Assembly (NCBI GenBank): GCA_007258455.2
Contig: VDFB02187766.1
Coordinates: 1 to 64,000, forward strand
Direction of reading: 5' to 3'
DNA length: 64,000 nt
Source of the DNA: Sequoia sempervirens
Lineage: Eukaryota; Streptophyta; Pinopsida; Cupressales; Cupressaceae
In this document: positions 23,919 to 33,767 of the stretch, in pieces
How the letters are laid out: each line of letters opens with the position of its first letter
How positions within the stretch are numbered: the first letter of the stretch is position 1
Translations under genes and position numbers: made by a program
Notes under the pieces: model-generated
What the model was told of the DNA's origin: nothing
Databases searched by the model: none
Seen by the model: the letters and a program-made list of their open reading frames with translations, nothing else

Positions 23919-24236
23919 ATAGCATACCACATCATCCATCTCATCCATCTCACATTCATTACATCATCATTTTAAGTTGTTTAGGGTAATATAGATTGGT
24001 TATTCTAAGAATCTTAAAATAATCTCATTTGCATCATCATCATCACCATCCATATGTCCATCTTGAACCTCTTTATCGTGAGATCGACCCTAAAATCAAA
24101 TCTTTTTCGCTCAATCTCTCAAGGGGGAAATGTACCAGTGTACCTCATTCCACTAGAAAATACAAAAAAAAAAAAAAAATTAATTTTGATCACGACAAGT
24201 TTATTCTTTGAACCAACACAACAACTACATTGCTTC

Positions 24237-24250
24237 AAAGAGGGGAAAAA
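24237..24250 (+). other. Polypurine tract of the 18.8-kb element
   Basis: AAAGAGGGGAAAAA lies directly before the TG of the 3' LTR. Confidence 0.8.
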
Positions 24251-25283
24251 TGTAGGCACGTGAAATTAGCATCGTGCACTTAATTAATTCATATTCATTC
24301 AATCATCAAATAAATCAAATTCACATTCATCCATTCATCAGGTAAATAAAATTCATTAAATTCAATTTTCTAAGGTTATCCATTTAAATTAAATAAATCA
24401 ACTTTGTTTAATTTAAGTCTCACATCCCCCTTTTAATTAAATAAACCAAACTTTATTTAATTAAATCCCAAATTCATATTCCATCCCTTTTGATTTAAAT
24501 AAATCAAAGTATCTAAGTCAAAATGGGTCAAAATACCTAATCATCATCTAAGTTAATCTAATCTAATCACACATCACATCCTCTAGCTTTTCCCACTTGC
24601 ACCAATAAAGAATTTTAATTTATTTATTAAAATCATCATTTTCCCTCAACAAGGCATCTTTGGAATAATATTCCTCAAGTTTGAATTTGAAAAAAAGTTG
24701 ACTTCTCCCTTCCAACATGGCAATAACTTCCCTCTTACATGTACCCCACTTGGCATTAAAGTCACTTTTTCTCCCTCCAACAAGCCAAATTTGAAATTGA
24801 AAAGGCCAACCAATCTCATTTATTGGCACATTGACCAAAACTTGCACATTCCTCAACCATTCATAAGGTGAAAAATGGCTCCATCTCATTGGACAAATCT
24901 TTATCCCACATTGCACTCTTTTGGGCACTCTTAGCATTTGAGATTCTATAAGTAGAAGCTTCAATCTTCAACAAATCATCCACAATCTTATGCAAAGTTA
25001 CTCTCTTCAATTAAGAGTTGATTTTGTCCACTTCACTCCATCTTCAAGGAATTGTATCATTTGAGTTTTTTCAAGGATTGGGAAAGGGTCACTTTGTACA
25101 AGTGACACCAATCCACTATGGAATAGGTGTGCATCTATCTCTTTCATGCTTTTAAGTAGTTTCATTTTTGTCACCTTGTTTGAGAGGCATCATGCATTAT
25201 TTCATAGGAGTATTTAGAAAAATTGTATGCACTAACCTTTTTAATGAAGTTTAATAGGTTTGAATATTTGAGAGATGCTCACA
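24251..25283 (+). mobile_element. Family-1 3' LTR (1033 bp)
   Basis: It starts TGTAGGCACGTG and ends GATGCTCACA, with a polypurine tract upstream and the GAAAG duplication downstream (25284-25288). It is near-identical in layout to the 5' LTR. The 114-residue reverse frame inside (24620-24964) also appears in broken form in the 5' LTR and is not regarded as a gene. Confidence 0.9.
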
Positions 25284-25288
25284 GAAAG

Positions 25289-25820
25289 TATGACAAGAAG
25301 GAAGAACAGAAAACTGCAATGTAGAAAACACCTAGAAAATGCTTGAAAATGTAATGTAAAATGTGTAGCTGGACTGATTCATCCAAGGTGGCAAATGAGT
25401 CCAGGGATGAGAGTTTTTTGTATTGTTTAGAAAATTTAAAATGATTATAAAATTTTTTTGATGCAAATGAAATTTTTTAGTTTTTTAATCATCCGAGATG
25501 CAAAAATGAAGTCTAAATGAGTTTTTCACTAATGCAAATGTAAGAAACCCTAGGATGCAAAAACAAAACTTTACCTAATGCAATGTTGAGGCAAATTAGA
25601 CCTAGGATGTAATGCAAATCAGAAAGAAATATGTTTTGTATGCAATGTCAACAACTTTTATGGTTGGAGAAAGGTTCTATGTACTCTTCCATTCTTAAGA
25701 TAGTCCACCTAAAAGGAGAGAGATAGAATCCCCAAGGCCACAAAAATTGAGGTGTCTCACTCTAATAGAGGATTCTATGATGTGATTAAAGCTAAATGAA
25801 ATGTTGTAAATGCAACTAAA
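25289..25820. other. Flank rejoined to 5903-6486 before the 18.8-kb insertion
   Basis: Non-coding. Because of the GAAAG duplication it was once contiguous with 6486. It contains dyad copy 4 (25371-25402; arms GGACTGATTCATCC and TGGCAAATGAGTCC, 9 of 14 paired), the only dyad found outside a defined LTR. Confidence 0.6.
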
Positions 25821-26029
25821 TGATGTAATTGAATGAGTATGATTGCAAAACTAATGTAATATGTAATGTTTGAAAACACAGTGAGGTATGCAAAAATGAA
25901 CTAAAAACATGCACAAATGAAAATAGAATTGAAAGAAATTGAACGGAGTGCACCTGGATAAAAATTGTAAATTTGAGAAGATTCTAGAATGTTCTAGAAA
26001 TATGCAAAAATCACAGCAAATGACCAAAG

Positions 26030-26178
26030 GGACACATTCACCACTGATTGCGAATCAGTCCTGCTATTGACAAAAACAACTGAAAACTACTTTCCGACAA
26101 TTGGGAACTAGAATATGAAAAAATCAACTTTTTTAGCCTTATGGTGGGACTCATTCACAACTAATGGTGAATCAATCC
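26030..26178. repeat. LTR dyad copies 5 and 6
   Basis: Copy 5 (26030-26061): arms GGACACATTCACCA and TTGCGAATCAGTCC, loop CTGA, 10 of 14 paired. Copy 6 (26147-26178): arms GGACTCATTCACAA and TGGTGAATCAATCC, loop CTAA, 11 of 14 paired. They start 117 bp apart. Confidence 0.75.
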
Positions 26179-26820
26179 TCCTCCAAAATTTAGTAAAATC
26201 AAAGATCAATCATGTAGCTCCATATCTACACTTGTCTTCTTGTTGGGTTGTTGGAGTCAAATTTACAAAAATAGATTGTAGGTTGTCTCCAAGCTTGAAA
26301 TAGGGTTTAGTTGACTTGAAACACTTTGTTGACTTCTTGAACACCTTTCAACACCTATTTGCTTGAAAAATCTACATACCAAAGTATGCAAACACACATG
26401 CAAAAGGGGGAAAATGGTTAAGGGTTAGTTTATAGGGATTTGCCTTGGTCAAATCCCACTTTGGTAATAAAACCCTTAATAAAGAAATGAAATTAAATGA
26501 GCAAGGAATTATGAATAAAAAACTTGCAAATGTCCTAAACTCACCACAACCTTGTTGAAGAAATCTAAAGATATAACAATAGCTACTCCAAGATACTTGA
26601 TTATTGCTTGGTGAAATGATGTGAAAATGCTTAGAGAGATGGAATGCTTGAATGCTTAAATGAATTAAGATGAATGGGGGTGAATAATAAGAGAAAAACA
26701 CATATTTATACACACTTATGCCCTAATCACCCAATAATACCACATCATAGGCTGACATAAGGCATTTTACAATAAAAACCCAAAAGAAATTTTGAATTAT
26801 TTTGAATTTGGAGCCAAGGG

Positions 26821-26852
26821 GGACTCATTCACCACCCATGGTGAATGGGTCC
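26821..26852. repeat. LTR dyad copy 7
   Basis: Arms GGACTCATTCACCA and TGGTGAATGGGTCC, loop CCCA, 13 of 14 paired. It lies 111 bp upstream (minus-strand sense) of the TATA box. Confidence 0.8.
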
Positions 26853-27541
26853 CACTCTAGGCTTGTAAGTGGGTGTTAGGAATTAAAATGCATTTAATGT
26901 TGTTTGTCAGGTTTGCATTCAAAAATACACTTAAATATGACCTATAAGTGCATAAAGGGGTCAAATAAGACATAAGAAAGGTGTAAATAGTGAAAAAAAG
27001 CCTACAAAAGCATGAAATATTGTTACAAGACTTTACAAAACTTTAAAATAGGACTTGATAGGGGATAAAAAGGTGAGTTTTAGATGAATTATAATAAGAA
27101 GAGTGTAGAAAAGTGTAGAAATGTTTTACAGCACTTCACAACACCTTCACAAGACATCATAATTTGAATATTTAGGACTTAATGTGAATAATTAAATAGC
27201 ATTAGAACATTAAATAAAGCAAAATAGATCAAGCATCAAGGAAGCAAGACCTAACTAACCATGAAAATGTTAATGATCCATTTTTCTACGGTACAATATG
27301 ATGTAATTATGACTAAATGCAATGATCTAAATGACGCTAGTTGATAAAAATTGATTGATTATGAATGAAAAACTAATGAAATATGCAATGTTTGAAAACA
27401 CAGTGATGTTCACAAAATTAAACTAAAAACATAAACAAATGCAAACAGAATTGAATGAAACTTAACATAGTGAACCAAGAAGTTGAATGTTGATTCTGGA
27501 AGGTTCTGAAAACTGACAGAAATCATTGTTGATGACCAGTG

Positions 27542-27688
27542 GGACTCATTCACCACTGATGGTGAATTAGTCCTCCTACTAGTAAACTATTTTGAAACTA
27601 GTTTCCGACTATTGGGAATTGAATTTTGAAAAAATAAAACTTATAGCCTATAGGTGGGACTCATTTTCCACTGATTGAGAATCAGTCC
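27542..27688. repeat. LTR dyad copies 8 and 9
   Basis: Copy 8 (27542-27573): arms GGACTCATTCACCA and TGGTGAATTAGTCC, loop CTGA, 13 of 14 paired. Copy 9 (27657-27688): arms GGACTCATTTTCCA and TTGAGAATCAGTCC, loop CTGA, 11 of 14 paired. At arm position 11, copy 9 has T paired with A where copy 8 has A paired with T. Confidence 0.8.
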
Positions 27689-28332
27689 TCCAAAAATCTA
27701 CAAATTCAAGAATCAAGTTTGTGGGCCCAGATCTACACTTGTCTTCTTATTAGGTTGATAGAGTCAAATCTATAGAAAACGAATAGAAAGTCTTCTCCAA
27801 GCTTGAATTAGGGTTTTGTTAAATTGAAACACTTTTATTACTTGTTGAACACTTTCCAACACCTATTTCTCTATCAAATATTCCTACAATACCTAAAAAC
27901 ACACATTCAAAGAGGGGGGAAATGGTTGAGGGTTAGAATATAGGGGTTTGCCTTGGTCAAACCCTACTTTGGTAATTAAGCCCTTGATAAAGAAATGAAA
28001 TGGAAACAAGAAAGGAATGATGAATATACAACATGCAAGTGTCCTTAACTCACCAGAACCTTGTTGTTGAAGTCTGAAGATATATCAATGGATGCTCCAA
28101 GATACTTGATATTTTCTTGATTGAATGATGCAAAGTGCTTGAGATTGAATCCTTGAATGAGCTAATGAAATAGTGAACTTGATGAATGGGGGTTAAAATG
28201 GATGGAAAAACACTTATTTATACACACTTATGCCCTAATTACCCAATAATACAACATCACGGGCTGACATAAGGCATTTAAGAATAAAAAACTAAAAGGA
28301 AATTTGAATTATTTTGAATTTTGAGCCAAGAG

Positions 28333-28364
28333 GGACTTATTCACCACCCATGGTGAATGGGTCC
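28333..28364. repeat. LTR dyad copy 10
   Basis: Arms GGACTTATTCACCA and TGGTGAATGGGTCC, loop CCCA, 12 of 14 paired. It lies 111 bp upstream (minus-strand sense) of the LTR TATA box. Confidence 0.8.
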
Positions 28365-28807
28365 CACTTTAGGCTTGTAAGTGAGTTTTGGAAATTAAGT
28401 TACATTTAATGTTGTTTTCAGGTTTATATTAAAAAATACACTAAATTAAGGCCTATAAGTGCATAAAGGGGTCAAAAAAAGCATAAGAAAGGTGTAATTA
28501 GTGATGAAAAGCCTAGAAAATCAAGTAATCTTGTTACAAAACTTTACAACACTTTAAAATAAGACTTGATAAGGAATAAAAAGGTGATATTTAGGTAAAT
28601 TATAATAAGAAGAGTCTAGAAATGTGTAGAAATGTGTTACAACACTTCACAACACCTTCAAAAGACATCATAATTTGAATATTTAGGACCTAATGTGAAT
28701 GTTTAAGTTACATTGCAACATTAAATCAAAGAAAAATGAACCCAACATCATAGGAAAAAGACCTAAATAACCATGAAAATATCAATGATCCATTTTTCTA
28801 TGGTACA

Positions 28808-29081
28808 GGTAGCTACTCATGCTTCTAGATGTTAGGCTTGATGTATCTATTATGATAGTTAGAGTGTTATTTTCTTGGAAAATAATCCTACTTTGCATGA
28901 AATAACAAAGCACATTGATGTTCAATTTCATTTTGTTTGTGATATGGTCGAAGATGGAAAGGTGAAGTTGGAGAAGGTTTACACCCTCACAAATGTTGCC
29001 AATGCATTGACAAAAACAGTAAGCACAAAGAAGTTCAGATGGTGTTCAAAGTATATGGGCTTCTTAGCCTCTACCAATTAA
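28808..29081 (+). pseudogene. Ty1/copia RNase H C-terminal fragment
   Basis: The frame reads YYDS, stop, SVIFLENNPTLHEITKHID, then FVCDMVEDGKVKLEKVYT and NALTKTVSTKKFRWCSKYMG before a stop. This is the end of copia Pol, where TKHID and the LTK segment close RNase H. The internal TAG replaces the expected Gln. Upstream coding is cut off at the family-2 LTR (28807). Four bases after its stop codon the Athila-like copy A begins. Confidence 0.8.
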
Positions 29082-29085
29082 ACCA

Positions 29086-30278
29086 TGTTACTTCCTGGTC
29101 ACGACCACAAAAGGATATAAAAGTCATAGTAGAACTAAACCTCAGAATTTGACATTCCAGCAGGCGACTAACATCTTCTCATGGTTGTTCATTTATTTTA
29201 TCAAACCAGGGAACGTATACTTGAAATGGAGCAGCACAGTATGTGCACTAAGAACTAGTTTCTAGTCACCATCTACAGAAAATAAATGCTTAAAAGTAAT
29301 ACAACGTAAATCTTTTTAACTCAAACACAACTCGGCTAAAACAGAAATCATAACAGCTATTATTAGAGGACAAACTGTGAATTGGCTTTATGCTGCAGGA
29401 ACAGACATAGGGATGGATTCCCGATGCTGTAGGAACAATACAAAGCTGAGTTTGTGTTGAAATCTACAGAAATAGATTCTAACTAGTAATCGACATGAAA
29501 TGAACAGTTAACTACAACAACTTGCTACATAATACTTACTAAGTGGGCCCCCTTAGCAAGCATCAACTTAGATTACACAAGAAGTTGACTCAAAGCTTCA
29601 TCAAATTTTATTCATATTCAGAACCAGGATACATCGACTACTCTGTTTGAAAAATAAAACTTGACACAGAACTCTATTGCTTATTCAACACATATTATTT
29701 CATCCTCATTTACTCACGTAGGAGGAATAGTTATTTAAATGGAAAAGAGCAACTAACTAATTAACAAAGGGAGTCATAATCATAAATACATTCTGAATCT
29801 GTGGAACAAACATTCATAAATGAAAGTCTATCTGTTCGACGCGACCCAGAGAAAATATAGCATTACACACTCCCTAGATCAAAGGATCGTTGAGTTTCTT
29901 CCCAAAGATTCAGTCAAAGAGTTATTTCTGGAACGACTTCTTCAATAGAGCCGAGATTCCTTGTGCTAGATCAGCTTCAGCTCCCTCCAACAATCCTGCA
30001 ATAAATAATAGAGGCAAAGGAAAGCATACACACAAGTGACACATCGTCTATTCATTAATCACATGTTAATCCTATTCCATTATACAAAATCATAAGCATA
30101 CATCAGCTATGCAGGCAGTCAAAAAGGTAATTAATGAAGCTGTCAAGCTGCAGGAATATGGAATTCATTGCTACAGGATACTACCCAAAAAGTCTTTAAT
30201 CAACAGATTTAAACAACTATTAATAATAAAAGTAAGAGTATCAAAGTTTCAAACTATGAGCATATTTAAGGCTCATCA
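29086..30278 (-). mobile_element. 3' LTR of Athila-like copy A (1193 bp)
   Basis: The right edge is 30278, where the minus strand starts TGATGAGCC after the purine-rich GTAGGGGCAGAA. The left edge is 29086, at TGTTACTTCC on the plus strand. It aligns with 55306-56528, for example TTGAAATGG near 29220 and 55430 and ACTAAGTGG near 29548 and 55762. Confidence 0.7.
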
Positions 30279-30290
30279 TTCTGCCCCTAC

Positions 30291-32819
30291 TTATGATAAT
30301 GCTGGTCCTCTAGCATTGACTTTTCTTGTTATTTCCTTAAAATTTGTTGGAGTAGTATGACCTTGCAGTGAAGTTCCATATTTGAAGTAAACACCTCTAG
30401 TAAACTCCCATCTTTCATATCTGCGGTTCTCTATTTCTACATTGATTTCCTTGGCTTGGTAAGGATAGAGTGGCCACATTAAAACTGGAGGTTGGAAGGT
30501 CAGTGGCATCCATAATTCAAATCTGCTTTGCAAACCCAGTTGTATGTACCTTTTTGATCTCCTGAGTGCTGCTGTGAAGTTCGATGGGCTGTGAGGCTCT
30601 GTCCTTCTTAGACCAACTGTCAATTTCTCCCACCTTGCCTCAATTCTGGAAGAGGCAAGTTTCCAAAATGTATATTTCTGTTCTTTGAACTCATTGTATA
30701 CTTGTTTTCTGATATCAAAAATTTTCTTTCTTTCCTCAGCATGATTCAGTCCATAAGTAACATTAAACTGGGTTCTTAAAACTGTGTGTGGGTCTGAACT
30801 CTCGGCTCTTAAAAGAACAGGTTCATCTTTTTCTGCTTCTTCATATGTTTCCAATTGTCTTCCATAATTGATCTCATTAGCAACCCAAGACATAAGTGCT
30901 CTTAAATGGATATCACCTATATAAAGAAGTGGGTTCCATTCGGTTTTTGTAGGAATTAAATAACCATGTAAATAAATTTCACACATGGAGTTTTTCAACC
31001 AATTAGGGGCCACTTCATAAGCATCATAGAATTCTTTAGCTGTTTCAATATCGGGATCCAAATTTCTGGAGATCCTCATTAATTTGAACCAAAGAAACTG
31101 CTCCTTGAGACACATTGCATATACTTTGGGTGGCAGCCTACACTCCATTATCTGTCCAGTTATTTTCATCATTTTATCCATCTTTGTCTGCATATCTTGA
31201 ATTTCTTGCTTTTGCCTTTCAATTTCTCTTTGCAACTTTTTCTTTTCCTCATCCCACAAACTTTGCTGGACTTCAGTTTTGGCAAAATGGTGAAAACATA
31301 AAGTGTGGAATGACATAGGCGTCTTCTTAATTCTCAGAAATTCCAAGTATGCAATCAGTAAAGTTTTTTTATATACAACTAAATCTGTGAAAAATTTAGT
31401 GGGCAATGGATCATCACAAGGTATTTCAGGTAGTTCAGGCACACCTTCTTCTTGCTGTAGGATAAAATCCTCTTGCTGCAGGATGAAGCCTTGTTCTTCC
31501 TCAGAATTTTTCTCAGCTGCACAAGCCAAGTCATTCAAACTCGACATTTTCCCTCTATCAACATTACTGGGTTGTGCTGCCTTAGGAACAACAGAGGAGC
31601 TTTATGGAACATTTGCAGATATATCTAGGGAGTTATCATGACCTAACTCAGCAGAGTCCTCCGATATTATGACAGTTTCTATTTGAACAGAGGTTGTAGT
31701 AGGCTTAGACTATTTTCTCAATGAACTTCTTCTTGGTAGTTTTGCAGAAGGAGCAGCAGCAAAGGATGCTTCCTTAGCAGTCCTCTTCCTAGTTGGTCTT
31801 GAAGATCCAGACTCAGCAGGGGAAGAAGAAATTGAAATTGGAGTATTAACGGGTGTTGCTGCAGGAGAGGTAGAAACAGGGGAAGACTTTGCAGGAGAGG
31901 ATGAGACAAAACATTTTTGTCTTTGAGTATGTGGGTCTGACTCAGGAGTCTACCTTACCCTGAATGACTCATCTACAATTTTCTTTCCTTTTTCTCTTCT
32001 AGTGGTAGACCTTGTTTGCACACCGGTAGAGGATGTCGGTATGGAAGCTACAGGAGTGGGCGCTGCAGGAGCAACAGATTCTTGCTCTGTTTCAGTACTT
32101 GAGGACTCAATTCTCATTTTCTTTCTTCTAGGCTGTGTGGGTAATACCCTAGGAGGTTTAGGCGTTGAAGACCTTTTTTGGGCAACAAACTCATTCTAGG
32201 AAAGAGGTGAAACATCCCTTAAAGATCGCTCAGCCAAAAGTTTTATTAGGGCATGATGTGTGATAGAGTTTTGTTTACCCATTTGGGTTTCATGTGCACT
32301 ATTTTGCAAAAGGTTCAACAAGAAATTTGGAACATTCACTACCAGTCCATGTCTCATATGACTTAACAATTTGAAATGATATGAATGTAGGTAAGAGAAG
32401 CGCCCTTCACAAGTTAAATAACTGATAACAAAGATGGCATATTCAGAGTATGGATAAGGCAGGGACATTCTTTTGCATCCTTGCTTTGAAATTTCCAAAG
32501 GCCCATCAGCTGGTAGGGTAAACTCTGCTCTAGCAGAGACAGCATCCCTTCCAACAGGAAAATTTTCACCCACTGCCGGTAATCCAGTAACTTCTGAAAT
32601 TCTTTCCTCTATCACAGCCACTGTCAAGCCCCAAACCGTAGCCTCATTTTCTGAAAATGTTCTTAAGAATTTGCCTACAGCCTCTTCATCAAAAGAATCA
32701 ATTCTCAAGAAATAATTTAACCATCCACAATTAGCAAATGCTTGCATTAACTGAAGATCCTGTATCAACGCCTCATGAGCTGCAGGCTCGTGCCTTACCA
32801 ATTGGCCACCCATAATCAA
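30291..32819 (-). pseudogene. Post-pol ORF of copy A (843 codons, four in-frame stops)
   Basis: One continuous frame from the ATG at 32819 to TAA at 30291 is broken only by TAG (32196, 31950, 31710) and TAA (31602), all readable as C-to-T changes in CAG or CAA. The N-terminal 200 residues form a folded-looking block (CGWLNYFLRIDSFDEE, VIEERISEVTGLP). A Ser/Pro/Lys-rich linker follows. A coiled coil (EEKKKLQREIERQKQEIQDM) comes next, then a basic, aromatic-rich C-terminal domain (WNPLLYIGDIHLRALMSWV). I see no signal peptide or membrane segment. The copy in element B has the same order. Athila elements are known for an env-like frame here, but this protein does not look like an envelope. Function unknown; a link to plant transposon-associated domains is only a suspicion. 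Confidence 0.75.
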
Positions 32820-33429
32820 AAATATTTAAAACAAAAACTCAGACTGATGTTGAAAGCTTGAAAAAGACTCTTCTTCGTTACTGCACTTTCCTTTTCCTTA
32901 CCAAGAATAACAACTAGAGTTTTGCATAAAATAGTTTTAATAACTACTTAAACTAAGTAGTTAACTTGTTCTCAGGATATGGCTTTTCAATCGTACTTTT
33001 AGAAAGTACAAGATCATAACTATTTTGAGCAAACATAAATTTGGCATAGGAAAATGTGAAATTAGAATACCCCCGCCCCCTACTTAGCATTCGACATGTG
33101 TCCTCACATGTGCAAGTTGATAGGATTAAAGCATGCAATTATAGCTGATGTATACATTACAATTAATGAATAGACAGAAAGAATAAATTATGTGATAATG
33201 AAAGATTTCGCATACCTTGAATTCAGTTCTCGGGAATGCCGTAAAGAACAACAGCGTATCATGTAATGATAGCTAGAAGATTGAATGCATGAATTAGGCA
33301 GAGTGGCGATATGGATGACGTGGCAGATAAAGAAATGAATGATGTGATAGATGAAAAGAAACAAAGAAAATTGGTCTTCTTTAAAAATAAAACTTTATTA
33401 TGGGTGGTCAACACAATACTTTTTAAAGA

Positions 33430-33667
33430 GAAGCTGCAGGAAAAAGGCCTAAGCCTTTTGCTGCAGGAAGACCAGTCGAAACAAACTTCTACAGGAACTC
33501 TTCCTTTGATGTCGGCTTATGATATAACCGCAGTCGGTGGCCATTAACTAGCAATTTGAAATAGACTGGATCAATTGTGGCCAGCTGTACTGATCTGTTA
33601 TCAAACACATTCTCAACTTCGGGACCAATCCAAGCGTGTTATAGAGCTTCCCTTGGTCCACTGTGAT
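33430..33667 (-). pseudogene. Pol C-terminal tail of copy A
   Basis: The minus strand resembles the end of copy B pol (59751-59960). Shared pieces on the plus strand are GTCGGCTTATGATATAA versus GCTTGTGATATAATC, then GGCCATTAAC versus GACCATTGAC and a common GATCAATTGTGGCCAG / GGTCAATGGTAGTGAG. This would be the region after the integrase core. The segment is truncated by the gap. Confidence 0.6.
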
Positions 33668-33767
33668 NNNNNNNNNNNNNNNNNNNNNNNNNNNNNNNNN
33701 NNNNNNNNNNNNNNNNNNNNNNNNNNNNNNNNNNNNNNNNNNNNNNNNNNNNNNNNNNNNNNNNNNN
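33668..33767. other. Assembly gap (100 N)
   Basis: Exactly 100 N bases, a conventional placeholder. Sequence to the left is Athila-like pol; to the right it is unrelated AT-rich DNA, so true distance and even adjacency are unknown. Confidence 0.98.

Larger units (their letters stand above)
6492..25283 (+). mobile_element. 18.8-kb Ty3/gypsy element, Tat/Ogre-like (family 1)
   Basis: A complete but decayed LTR retrotransposon: 5' LTR 6492-7539, primer binding site, 5.1-kb leader, gag from 12664, protease, reverse transcriptase, RNase H, second RNase H, integrase to about 20760, 3' non-coding region, polypurine tract 24237-24250, 3' LTR 24251-25283. The target duplication GAAAG is perfect. The second RNase H-like segment after the first, the long leader, and the protease-to-RT spacer fit the Tat lineage (family knowledge). 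In the first 130 bases of the two LTRs I count about eight differences. A solo LTR at 22909-23918 is nested within it. Confidence 0.9.
25821..27295 (-). mobile_element. Family-2 LTR 1, minus strand (1475 bp)
   Basis: On the minus strand it starts TGTACCGTAGAAAAATGG (right edge 27295) and ends ATTACATCA (left edge 25821), as in the plus-strand LTR at 991-5902. The TATA box is at 26703-26710 on the minus strand. Three dyads are present (26821, 26147 and 26030). Only ATA separates it from the next LTR. Confidence 0.8.
27299..28807 (-). mobile_element. Family-2 LTR 2, minus strand (1509 bp)
   Basis: Same ends as LTR 1: the minus-strand start is TGTACCATAGAAAAATGG at 28807 and the end is ATTACATCA at 27299. 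The TATA box is at 28215-28222. Three dyads are at 28333, 27657 and 27542. Its right edge abuts a copia RNase H fragment. Clean target duplications were not found. Confidence 0.8.
29086..33667 (-). mobile_element. Athila-like Ty3/gypsy element, copy A (3' half)
   Basis: Reading on the minus strand: pol tail (33667 to about 33430), spacer, long post-pol frame (32819-30291), polypurine tract, 3' LTR (30278-29086). The order and sequences match copy B (55306-64000). The 5' part is missing because the scaffold gap at 33668 interrupts it and the DNA beyond the gap is unrelated. The Athila assignment comes from copy B pol features and the position of an extra frame after pol. Confidence 0.75.

Noticed and set aside
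30291..32819. Host gene interpretation of the post-pol frame
   Set aside because: It lies between a pol tail and a polypurine tract plus LTR, and the same arrangement recurs in copy B.
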